Source: an uncultured Bacilli bacterium (GTDB taxonomy: Bacteria > Bacillota_I > Bacilli_A > RF39 > UBA660). From it: a stretch of 32,203 bases of DNA. The stretch covers positions 1-32,203 of the forward strand of contig CALVIG010000010.1 in the NCBI GenBank assembly GCA_944329425.1. Reading direction: 5' to 3'. Below, in pieces: positions 6,919-13,867 of the stretch (position 1 is its first letter; every line of letters begins with the position of its first letter). Below the pieces are notes generated by a model, which saw only the letters and a program-made list of their open reading frames with translations, had not been told where the DNA came from and searched no databases. Position numbers and translations under genes: made by a program.

Positions 6919-7641
6919 ATGAAACTAAATGACTTAAAAAAGAAAATAGAAATTAATAAAAAAATGGATCAATTAAGAAGATACATTATAAAAAGAAACG
7001 AAAATAAAGAAAAATATTATTTACCACTATCTTTTGTGAATGATGTAGAAAACAAGTTAAAAAAATATCCTGCTTTAACGCAAATTTACTTAAGCCAGTT
7101 AGATTACGTTCCTAAAATAGATGGTAAGTTACCAAGACAAGCTGGTAAAGCTTTAGAACAACTTTTTTCTAATGAAAATTTGGTTGTAGGAAGACATATT
7201 GGTGGTTTAACCGCTAACCAAATGAAGGATATTAATTTTAGTTTTAGATATGAATCGAATGATATTACTAGTACGGTTATGTTTAATAAATCATTAAGTA
7301 CGGGAATTGATACGTTTTTATTAAGTGATTTTGTTTATCATTGTCATAGTGATAAAGTTATTAATAGTTATAAAAACGGTAGAAGTGTTACCATATTTGC
7401 TTTTCCTAAAGAAATTTTTAAAGACGCTTCTTTACCTATATGGTATCATAACCAATTAGATAACATGTATTATTTAGTACCACAATTCATACTTGGGTCG
7501 TTTTCGTATGATTATGAAAAAAAAGAAATCGTGTTTGTTCAAAATCCTAATTTTAATCCCAATGCTAAGTATAAAACAGAAGGACTAGAATACGATGAAT
7601 CTCAAAACCAAGTCACAAAAGTAAACTCACGTGCTTTATGA
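6919..7641 (+). CDS. unrecognised soluble protein (240 aa)
   Basis: I do not recognise this protein. The first 60 residues are helical and basic (LKKKIEINKKMDQLRRYIIKR). The rest looks alpha/beta, with LVVGRHIGGL near residue 90, a Ser/Thr stretch (SNDITSTVMF) and a late LVPQFILGSFSYD. An Arg early, a polar Ser/Thr strand and a 'P-x-Q/E-F/Y-I-x-G' strand recall ADP-ribosyltransferase-like folds, but this is a weak impression, not a call. There is no signal peptide or membrane segment. I start it at the ATG at 6919, with GAGG 8 bases upstream, rather than the TTG at 6916. It follows the broken YjdF-like gene by 12 bases. Confidence 0.6.
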   Translation: MKLNDLKKKIEINKKMDQLRRYIIKRNENKEKYYLPLSFVNDVENKLKKYPALTQIYLSQLDYVPKIDGKLPRQAGKALEQLFSNENLVVGRHIGGLTANQMKDINFSFRYESNDITSTVMFNKSLSTGIDTFLLSDFVYHCHSDKVINSYKNGRSVTIFAFPKEIFKDASLPIWYHNQLDNMYYLVPQFILGSFSYDYEKKEIVFVQNPNFNPNAKYKTEGLEYDESQNQVTKVNSRAL

Positions 7642-7659
7642 AGCATTTGTCATAAAACA

Positions 7660-7688
7660 AAAAGTAAACCTAAACTTGGTTTACTTTT
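7660..7688. terminator. bidirectional terminator at 7.67 kb
   Basis: The perfect 11-bp stem AAAAGTAAACC / GGTTTACTTTT around a 7-base loop lies between convergent genes and covers the minus-strand stop codon. Confidence 0.8.
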
Positions 7689-8208
7689 CATTTATTCCGT
7701 ATTTTAAGCTTATCGGGTCTAAAAAAACATCGGTTTTTGGTGGATTATACGTTAGTATTCCAAAAATCACGTATATGATTATTACCAGTATTATTGCAAC
7801 GTTTTCCATATGTAAATCCGTTTTTTTAATAATTATTACCGATATTAGCTGTGATATTATTATTGTTATTAACATTAATAATATCGTAAGTGGTAAATAT
7901 TCTCCAAAAGAATAATAAATTGGCAAGTACAATATTAAGAAAATTGGTATTGATAAAAAAGAAACACAAACGTTAGATATACATATGTTTTTAAAAGGTA
8001 AATCGTTTAATTTTACTATTATTTTTTGAATTACCCCAGATAATAATATGCTACCAAATAATATTTTCATGTGCTCCATGATACTTTCGTTAACGGGCGC
8101 TACTATACTAGTTAAAAAGCAAGGAATTTTATCATATAAAAAATGAAGAGGGAAACAAAGAATAAACGCAATTATAACACCTAAAATTTTTAAATTTCTA
8201 AGACTCAT
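7681..8208 (-). CDS. DUF6512-type multi-pass membrane protein
   Basis: A 175-residue integral membrane protein with about five hydrophobic segments. After the first one, the motif APVNESIMEHMKILF is the 'PVNES-x2-E-H-x-K' signature I associate with the DUF6512 family, whose function is unknown. The charged residues of this motif sit at a membrane interface. AGGAGG precedes the ATG at the usual distance. The gene is monocistronic, transcribed away from the TtcA-like gene, and shares a terminator with the convergent unknown gene. Confidence 0.75.
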   Translation of the reverse strand: MSLRNLKILGVIIAFILCFPLHFLYDKIPCFLTSIVAPVNESIMEHMKILFGSILLSGVIQKIIVKLNDLPFKNICISNVCVSFLSIPIFLILYLPIYYSFGEYLPLTILLMLITIIISQLISVIIIKKTDLHMENVAIILVIIIYVIFGILTYNPPKTDVFLDPISLKYGINEK

Positions 8209-8301
8209 ACATACCTCCTAATAATTATTATGCTATATCATGGTTTTTAATTTACATGATTTATGTTAAAATTATTAAAGAGGTTCAAAGGAAGTGCTTA
8301 A

Positions 8302-9135
8302 ATGAAAGATTATAAGGACGTTGAAAGAAGTATAATTGTTAGGTTTAGAAAAGAAATTTACAGGCCGTTTACTAAAGCTATTAGAGATTATGAATTAATA
8401 AAAGAAGGCGATAAAGTAGCGGTTTGTATATCAGGCGGAAAAGATTCTTTTTTGTTAGCAAAATGTATAGAAGAAATACATAAACATGGTAACGTTAATT
8501 TTGAAGTCAAGTACATAGTTATGGATCCAGGATACAATAAGGAAAACAGGAATTTAATAGAGGAAAATGCTAAAAAGCTTAACATTAACATAAATATTTT
8601 TGATTCAGACATATTTAGCAGTGTTTATAACGTAAACGAAGGTTCTCCATGCTATTTATGCGCAAGGATGCGAAGGGGATGTTTATATTCGTACGCTCAA
8701 AGTTTAGGCTGTAATAAAATAGCTTTAGGACATCACTTTGACGATGTTATTGAAACAACCTTACTTAGTATTATTTACGGTGGTGAAATAAAAGGTATGA
8801 TGCCGAAACTTCATAGTGATAACTTTGATAACATGGAATTAATTAGACCGCTTTACTTAGTAAGGGAAAAAGACATAAAAGCTTGGGTAAAATATAACGA
8901 TTTGAAATTTTTAAATTGTGCATGCCGTTTTACCGAAAAAAATAACGACGTTGATAACCAAAATTCGAAAAGGCTAGAAATAAAAAAATTAATAGAAGGT
9001 CTAGAAAAAGAAAGTAAGTTTATTCCTTATAATATATTTAGGTCAACCGAAAACGTTAACCTTGATATGATGAGAGCGTATAAAACAAAAGGGGAAAAAC
9101 ATAATTTCTTAGATACTTATGATGAAAGAAGGTAA
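8302..9135 (+). CDS. ttcA: TtcA-like tRNA 2-thiocytidine synthetase (PP-loop ATPase)
   Basis: A 277-residue member of the adenine-nucleotide alpha-hydrolase superfamily. The ATP pyrophosphate loop SGGKDS is at residues 44-49. C117-x2-C120 (PCYLCARMRRG) and a downstream cysteine pair C206/C208 (NCACRF) match the TtcA arrangement that holds an Fe-S cluster for thiolation of cytidine 32 in tRNA. GHHFDDVIET is the second ATP-site signature. Some TtcA-like proteins in Bacillota act on other tRNA positions, so the precise target is uncertain. It heads a tight run ending in yvcK. The divergent promoter region is 8209-8301. Confidence 0.82.
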   Translation: MKDYKDVERSIIVRFRKEIYRPFTKAIRDYELIKEGDKVAVCISGGKDSFLLAKCIEEIHKHGNVNFEVKYIVMDPGYNKENRNLIEENAKKLNININIFDSDIFSSVYNVNEGSPCYLCARMRRGCLYSYAQSLGCNKIALGHHFDDVIETTLLSIIYGGEIKGMMPKLHSDNFDNMELIRPLYLVREKDIKAWVKYNDLKFLNCACRFTEKNNDVDNQNSKRLEIKKLIEGLEKESKFIPYNIFRSTENVNLDMMRAYKTKGEKHNFLDTYDERR

Positions 9136-9140
9136 AAGAT

Positions 9141-9599
9141 ATGGATATAAAAAACAAAAGGTACGTAATTTTAGAATTAATTCCAACTTCACCTGATCCT
9201 AAAAAAGGAGATATAGCACAAATTTCTGCTCTTAAAATTAATAAAATGACGTTAGAAGATAGGTTTGATTATAGGTTAGATAAATCTAAAATAAACATAC
9301 CAGACATATTAAAAATGTTAGATTATGATAATGATTCTTTTAAATACGTGAAAACAACTAAAACAATAATGAAAAAATTTAAAGATTTCTCTGAAGATTT
9401 ACCATTACTAATCATTGATAATTCATATACAAGAAAGTATTTAGATCGTATGAAAAACGAAAAAGTATCAATATTTAAGCTTATGAATCTTGAAGTTACT
9501 GATGACGTTTTTGAAAGACTTATAAGTAAGTATAATTTACAACCAAGTAGTTATTTAGTTGATTTAATGTATGAAGCTTTGGTAATGGAGCTTGGTTAA
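9141..9599 (+). CDS. degenerate DnaQ-like exonuclease-fold protein
   Basis: 152 residues. The opening, YVILELIPTSPDPKKGDIAQ, follows the layout of the first strand of DnaQ/RNase T-type 3'-5' exonucleases (I/V-D-x-E-T-T-G-x2-P-x2-G-x-I-I-E-I), but the catalytic D-x-E is replaced by L-E-L-I-P. A later DLPLLIIDNSYTRKYL resembles the strand carrying the second catalytic region, also without a clear acidic pair in place. It is probably a catalytically dead relative, possibly a binding protein, although remote similarity by eye is weak evidence. It starts 5 bases after ttcA, and its stop is one base before the start of the next gene. Confidence 0.5.
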   Translation: MDIKNKRYVILELIPTSPDPKKGDIAQISALKINKMTLEDRFDYRLDKSKINIPDILKMLDYDNDSFKYVKTTKTIMKKFKDFSEDLPLLIIDNSYTRKYLDRMKNEKVSIFKLMNLEVTDDVFERLISKYNLQPSSYLVDLMYEALVMELG

Positions 9600-9600
9600 C

Positions 9601-10134
9601 ATGAAAATACAGCGTGTAGAAGTTGGGTACTTAAAAGAAAACTGTTACGTAGTATCCGCTAATAAAGAATGTTTAATAATAGATCCTGGTGCTGAAAAGG
9701 AAAAGATTAAAAGGGTAATTAAAGATAATAAAGTATTAGCAATTTTGGTGACTCATTATCATTTTGATCACGTTGGTGCGTTAGAAGAGTTAAAAAAAGA
9801 ATATAATGTTAACGTAATAGATTATAAAAGTCTTAAAAATCAGAACGTTGGCCCATTTTCATTTGAGATTATCGATACTAAAGGACATAAAGAAGATGCT
9901 GTTTCTTTCTATTTTAAAACAAATAATGTTATGTTTGTTGGGGATTTTATATTTAAAGGTTCCATAGGAAGATGTGATCTTTTGGGTGGTGATTTTAAAG
10001 CAATGATAAGCAGTTTAAATAAAATAAAAGGTTATGATAAAAGCATGTTAATATATCCTGGACATGGTGATCAAACAACCTTGGGCCAAGAGCTTTTATT
10101 TAACGAGTATTTAAGAGGTGATAATTATGAATAA
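9601..10134 (+). CDS. MBL-fold metallo-hydrolase (glyoxalase II-like)
   Basis: A 177-residue metallo-beta-lactamase-fold hydrolase. The metal motif THYHFDH is at residues 51-57 (H-x-H-x-D-H), with GHKEDAVSFYF, VGDFIFKGSIGRCDL and a final PGHGDQTTLGQE. This is the short GloB-like type common in Bacillota (B. subtilis YqgX is comparable), which has a hydroxyacylglutathione hydrolase-like core without the C-terminal extension. Its thioester substrate is unknown. I place the start at the ATG at 9601 rather than the TTG three codons earlier. Its last 8 bases overlap the yvcK start. Confidence 0.87.
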   Translation: MKIQRVEVGYLKENCYVVSANKECLIIDPGAEKEKIKRVIKDNKVLAILVTHYHFDHVGALEELKKEYNVNVIDYKSLKNQNVGPFSFEIIDTKGHKEDAVSFYFKTNNVMFVGDFIFKGSIGRCDLLGGDFKAMISSLNKIKGYDKSMLIYPGHGDQTTLGQELLFNEYLRGDNYE

Positions 10135-11074
10135 AAAAGTTGTTATATTAGGTGGTGGTACTGGAACGTCTACACTGGTAAGGGGGCTTAAACAATTTCC
10201 TGTTGATATATCTGTTGTTGTGTCTGTTTGTGACGATGGAAGGTCAACTGGTAAGTTAAGGCAAGAGTTTGACATCCCTGCCGTTGGTGATTTAAGGAAG
10301 GTTTTAGCAGCTTTATCTGATACTGAGCCTTTATTTGAAAGCCTTTTAGAATATAGGTTTAATACGACGAGTGACTTAAATGGTCATACGGTAGGAAACC
10401 TTCTTTTAGCAGCTTTATGTAACATAACCGGAAACGTTTCGGATGGAATAAAATCTTTATCTAAGGTTCTTAACATAAAGGGAAGTGTTTTACCATTAAC
10501 CGAGGATAACGTTACCTTAATTGGTGTTATGCAAGATGATAGTGTAGTTGAAGGTGAACATAATATCACCATGTCGGAAAAGGCGATAAAAGATATATAT
10601 TATAAACAAGCCCCTTTAATAAATCCTTCGGTTATAAAAACCATAAAAGAAGCCGATATGATCATTCTTAGTATGGGTAGTTTATATACTAGCATATCTT
10701 GCAATTTAATATGTAAAGACGTAATTGATGCAATTGATGAATCTAAGGGTAAAATTCTTTACGTATGTAACATGTTTACCCAACCAGGAGAGACCGACGA
10801 TTTTACCGTAAGTGATCATATAAATGTATTAAATAATTATTTAGGAAAAAGAAAAATACAAACGGTTATAGTTAATGATGGTAAAATTCCTAAAAAATAC
10901 ATAAATAAGTATCATCGCGAGGAAGAAAAAGATCCTGTTGTAATAGATAATGTTAGTTTAAATAAAATGGATGTAAACGTAATTAAAGATAATTTTATTA
11001 CGATAGAAAGCGGATCTTTAAAGCATGATGCTATAAAGCTATCTTTAAAAATCTTCGAAGATATAATAAAATAG
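10127..11074 (+). CDS. yvcK: YvcK family protein (gluconeogenesis factor)
   Basis: A 315-residue YvcK/CofD-like protein. The nucleotide loop GGGTGTSTLVRGLK is near residue 8, followed by VSVCDDGRSTG, GDLRKVLAAL and GHTVGNLLLAAL, all hallmarks of the family. In B. subtilis YvcK binds UDP-sugars and is needed for growth on gluconeogenic carbon and for normal cell-wall synthesis. Its usual partners rapZ (yvcJ) and whiA are not adjacent here; instead it ends a tRNA-thiolase/MBL operon. AGAGGTGATAATT precedes the ATG, which overlaps the stop of the MBL gene (ATGAATAA). Confidence 0.92.
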   Translation: MNKKVVILGGGTGTSTLVRGLKQFPVDISVVVSVCDDGRSTGKLRQEFDIPAVGDLRKVLAALSDTEPLFESLLEYRFNTTSDLNGHTVGNLLLAALCNITGNVSDGIKSLSKVLNIKGSVLPLTEDNVTLIGVMQDDSVVEGEHNITMSEKAIKDIYYKQAPLINPSVIKTIKEADMIILSMGSLYTSISCNLICKDVIDAIDESKGKILYVCNMFTQPGETDDFTVSDHINVLNNYLGKRKIQTVIVNDGKIPKKYINKYHREEEKDPVVIDNVSLNKMDVNVIKDNFITIESGSLKHDAIKLSLKIFEDIIK

Positions 11075-11097
11075 GCACTTATTAGTGCTTTTTTTTA
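11075..11097 (+). terminator. terminator after yvcK
   Basis: GCACT-TATT-AGTGC followed by a T run, starting just after the yvcK stop. Confidence 0.8.
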
Positions 11098-11135
11098 ACT
11101 TTTGTAGTATCATATATATTACAAAGAGGTGGGTT

Positions 11136-12299
11136 ATGGTTGACGTAAATAAATATTTTATGGAGTTATCAAAAAAATTTGACAAAAATTATTTTGACTT
11201 TTTGATTTTGATATCAAAAAATAAAAATTATTCGTACGAAAACGTACAATTAATTTTAAAAGCATATAGGGTTGCTAACGGATTACACGCCAATCAAAAA
11301 AGAAAAAGTGGCGAAGCATACATTAGTCACCCTTTGAACGTTGCCTACGTTTTAGCTCAAGCAGGTTTTGATTATGAAACCGTTTGTGCAGCTTTGCTTC
11401 ATGATACCGTGGAAGATACTAATTACACGTTAAAAGACATTGAAGAAAACTTTGGAAAAAACGTAGCCATTTTAGTAGATGGGGTTACCAAGATGAAAAA
11501 ATCAAATTTTGCTAACAAAAAAGAACAAAAGTCTGCTACCCATGAAAAAATATTAGAATGCATAACTAAAGATGCTAGGATAATTGCAATAAAGCTTGTG
11601 GATAGGTTACATAACATGTTTACATTAGGTGCGTTACCACCCGATAAGCAAATAGAAATTGCTACGGAAACTGATGAGTTTTACGTTAATTTAGCAAGAA
11701 TTCTTGGAATATACCAAATAAAAGATGAGTTACAAGATTTATCATTATTTTATTTAAATCCAGGAGAATTTATTAAGTATAACGAAATTAGAAGTAAAAT
11801 AAAACGGGAACATATAGATGAATGTAGGTATATAGGTAATAGAACAAAAGAAATATTGAAAGATATGAACGTTGACATGGAGTATAACTTTAAGGTGAAA
11901 AACGTAGGAGCAATTTACGGTGAAGAAAAAAAGGGAATTGGTGTTTACGATATTCATGATTTAGTTGCCATAAGAATGATTGTTTCTAAAATTGATGAAT
12001 GCTATGAGGCATTATCTGTTTTGAAAAGGATATGTAGCATTATTGACGGTTCAGAAAATGATTTGATTAAGAATCCTAAATACAATGGTTATCGTTCGTT
12101 AAACGTTAACGTAAATACTTATAAAGATTCACAAATGCAGGTTAGAATAAGAACTTATGAAATGCAAAAAGCAAACGAACTTGGTTTTGTATCTAACTGG
12201 TCGGTTGATTCACAAAAAATATTAACAAAAAAATGTTCTAAGCTTTTTAAGGCTAATCAAGAAGAAATAAGAATAAAAAAAGATGTATTTAAAATTTAG
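11136..12299 (+). CDS. rel: short RelA/SpoT homologue, hydrolase likely, synthetase degenerate
   Basis: 387 residues, about half the length of a full Rel. The HD hydrolase domain looks intact: KRKSGEAYISHP (H65), LLHD (89-90), ED (93-94) and DRLHN (156-160), so (p)ppGpp breakdown is plausible. The synthetase domain is recognisable (YDIHDLVAIRMIV, NGYRSLNV, VRIRTYEMQ) but altered: the R-P-K-H-x-Y-S-I ATP loop is FKVKNVGAIY, the His of GYQSIHT is Asn323, and the catalytic Glu of E-I-Q-I-R-T is Gln335. The TGS, helical and ACT domains are absent. I infer a dedicated hydrolase with a pseudo-synthetase. The start is the ATG after GAGGTGGG; a longer upstream frame has no ribosome binding site and overlaps the terminator. 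Confidence 0.85.
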   Translation: MVDVNKYFMELSKKFDKNYFDFLILISKNKNYSYENVQLILKAYRVANGLHANQKRKSGEAYISHPLNVAYVLAQAGFDYETVCAALLHDTVEDTNYTLKDIEENFGKNVAILVDGVTKMKKSNFANKKEQKSATHEKILECITKDARIIAIKLVDRLHNMFTLGALPPDKQIEIATETDEFYVNLARILGIYQIKDELQDLSLFYLNPGEFIKYNEIRSKIKREHIDECRYIGNRTKEILKDMNVDMEYNFKVKNVGAIYGEEKKGIGVYDIHDLVAIRMIVSKIDECYEALSVLKRICSIIDGSENDLIKNPKYNGYRSLNVNVNTYKDSQMQVRIRTYEMQKANELGFVSNWSVDSQKILTKKCSKLFKANQEEIRIKKDVFKI

Positions 12300-12311
12300 A
12301 AATGGGGAATT

Positions 12312-12965
12312 ATGATGAAGAACATGAAGAAAGAATATTATGTTATAGCGGTGTTATTTATTTGTTTCGTAGCACTTACTTTGTTTGTTATTTTAGGAAA
12401 AACAAACATGCTTGATGAAATGATTTTTAATGGTTTAATAAGGTTTGAAAATGATTTAATTACTAAAATTTTATATGTTATAACAAATTTAGCGTCAACT
12501 ATTGGCATAATTGTTTTACTTATAATTACTGCCATATTCTTTATTAAGAAAAAAAGCTTTTCAGACTTTAAATACATTATGGTAAACGTTGGTGTTGGTG
12601 TTATATTAATACAAGCTTTAAAAATGATCATAAGACGAACAAGGCCTTCTTGGAAATGGATTATTCAATCAGGTTTTAGTTATCCTTCTGGTCATACCAT
12701 ATCTTCTTTTCTTTTTTATGGGACTCTTATTTTACTAGTATATAAAAAAGTTGATGGCAAATTAAAGAAACCCCTAATCGTTATATTTTCGCTTATGATT
12801 ATATTAACCGCGATAAGTAGGGTATATTTTGGAGCACATTATTTAACTGACGTAATTGCAAGCATTTTATTAGGATTTATTATACTTATAATTTCTAGTT
12901 TATTTATGGATAGGGAGTTTAGTAATGATAAAAATAAAAATAGAAAAACCATTCAAACTAAGTGA
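12312..12965 (+). CDS. PAP2-family membrane phosphatase
   Basis: A 217-residue integral membrane phosphatase with about six hydrophobic segments. The three phosphatase signatures are present in order: K-x6-R-P (KMIIRRTRP), PSGHT and SRVYFGAHYLTDV. Members dephosphorylate phosphatidic acid, phosphatidylglycerol phosphate or undecaprenyl diphosphate. The small size and lack of extra domains fit a BacA-independent undecaprenyl-PP or PGP phosphatase, but the substrate cannot be told from sequence. GGGGA lies ahead of ATGATG. The gene follows rel by 12 bases, and its last 41 bases overlap the glycosylase gene. Confidence 0.9.
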   Translation: MMKNMKKEYYVIAVLFICFVALTLFVILGKTNMLDEMIFNGLIRFENDLITKILYVITNLASTIGIIVLLIITAIFFIKKKSFSDFKYIMVNVGVGVILIQALKMIIRRTRPSWKWIIQSGFSYPSGHTISSFLFYGTLILLVYKKVDGKLKKPLIVIFSLMIILTAISRVYFGAHYLTDVIASILLGFIILIISSLFMDREFSNDKNKNRKTIQTK

Positions 12966-13761
12966 CACCATAACTTGCGGACAAATTTTTAGGTTTTTTG
13001 TGCAAGAAGATGGTAGTTATGACGTTATTTTAAAAGATAGAGTAATAAACGTTTTTATGGAAGATGGTTTTTTATGCGTTTCTTCAAATAATGAAAATGA
13101 TTTGGAAAACGTGGTTAAAAATTACTTTGATTTAGATAATGATTATTCGGTTATTAATTCTTTTTTAGAGAGTAAAGATAATAAACTTATTCCCGCGATA
13201 AAGTTTTCTGATGGTTTAATGATGATTAGGCAAGATCCTTTTGAAACGATAATAGAATACATTATTTCATCTAATAATGGTGTTCCTCAAATAGCAAATG
13301 CTCTTAATAACATTGCAACACGTTATGGTAAAAAAGTTAATTTTAACGACAAAGAGTATTATCTTTTTCCCTCTTATAAAGATTTAAAGAACGTAACAGA
13401 AGAAGAATTAAGGGCTTGTAAAGTTGGTTTTAGGGATAAATACATAAAACGAATGATAGATAAAATTAATGATAATGATATTGATTTAAACGAATTTTAT
13501 GGTTTGGAAACTAATGAAGCTTTGAATAAATTAATGGAAAACGCTGGTATTGGGCCTAAGGTAGCTTCATGTATACTTTTATTTGCTTATCAAAAATATG
13601 ATGTGTTTCCGATTGATACTTGGGTAAAAAAAGTGATGAAAAAAGATTACGCGATTGAGGGTGAAAAAAACATACGAAACTTTGCCATTAAAACTTATGG
13701 TAAATATAGTGCAATAGCAATACAATACTTATTTAATTATGGTAGAAATAAGGAAAAATAA
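12925..13761 (+). CDS. ogg: 8-oxoguanine DNA glycosylase (OGG1 type)
   Basis: A 278-residue base-excision repair enzyme of the HhH-GPD superfamily. The N-terminal OGG_N domain shows the TCGQIFRF motif near residues 17-24. The helix-hairpin-helix region NAGIGPKVASCILLF carries catalytic Lys212 and is followed by PIDTWV with Asp231, so it should remove 8-oxoguanine and nick the strand. The eukaryote-like OGG1 form is found in several Clostridia and other anaerobes. The start has GGGAG 7 bases upstream and lies inside the PAP2 gene. Such repair fits an anaerobe exposed intermittently to oxidants. Confidence 0.88.
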   Translation: MIKIKIEKPFKLSDTITCGQIFRFFVQEDGSYDVILKDRVINVFMEDGFLCVSSNNENDLENVVKNYFDLDNDYSVINSFLESKDNKLIPAIKFSDGLMMIRQDPFETIIEYIISSNNGVPQIANALNNIATRYGKKVNFNDKEYYLFPSYKDLKNVTEEELRACKVGFRDKYIKRMIDKINDNDIDLNEFYGLETNEALNKLMENAGIGPKVASCILLFAYQKYDVFPIDTWVKKVMKKDYAIEGEKNIRNFAIKTYGKYSAIAIQYLFNYGRNKEK

Positions 13762-13782
13762 CTAAGTTATTTTTCCTTTTTT
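13750..13782 (+). terminator. terminator after the glycosylase gene
   Basis: A 12-bp stem AAGGAAAAATAA / TTATTTTTCCTT around CTAAG, then a T run; the left arm ends at the stop codon. Confidence 0.8.
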
Positions 13783-13814
13783 AGTAAAGTTATGTTTAAA
13801 TGTTTTGGCTTTAA

Positions 13815-13843
13815 TTTACATCTTTTATTTTACGTGATATAAT
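13815..13843 (+). promoter_or_regulatory. ftsK promoter
   Basis: TTTACA (13815-13820), a 17-base spacer and TATAAT (13838-13843), with TGA directly before the -10 (extended). This is among the best promoters in the window and gives a leader of roughly 15-20 bases. Confidence 0.8.
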
Positions 13844-13867
13844 TATTTATGATAGCGGGGTGAAATG

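Noticed and set aside
7631-7915. Plus-strand 94-codon open frame
   Set aside because: It is antisense to the DUF6512-type membrane protein gene, whose ribosome binding site, hydrophobic pattern and family motif are convincing.
11085-11135. Upstream extension of the rel gene
   Set aside because: These codons overlap the yvcK terminator tail and a low-complexity stretch, with no ribosome binding site before them; GAGGTGGG supports the ATG at 11136.
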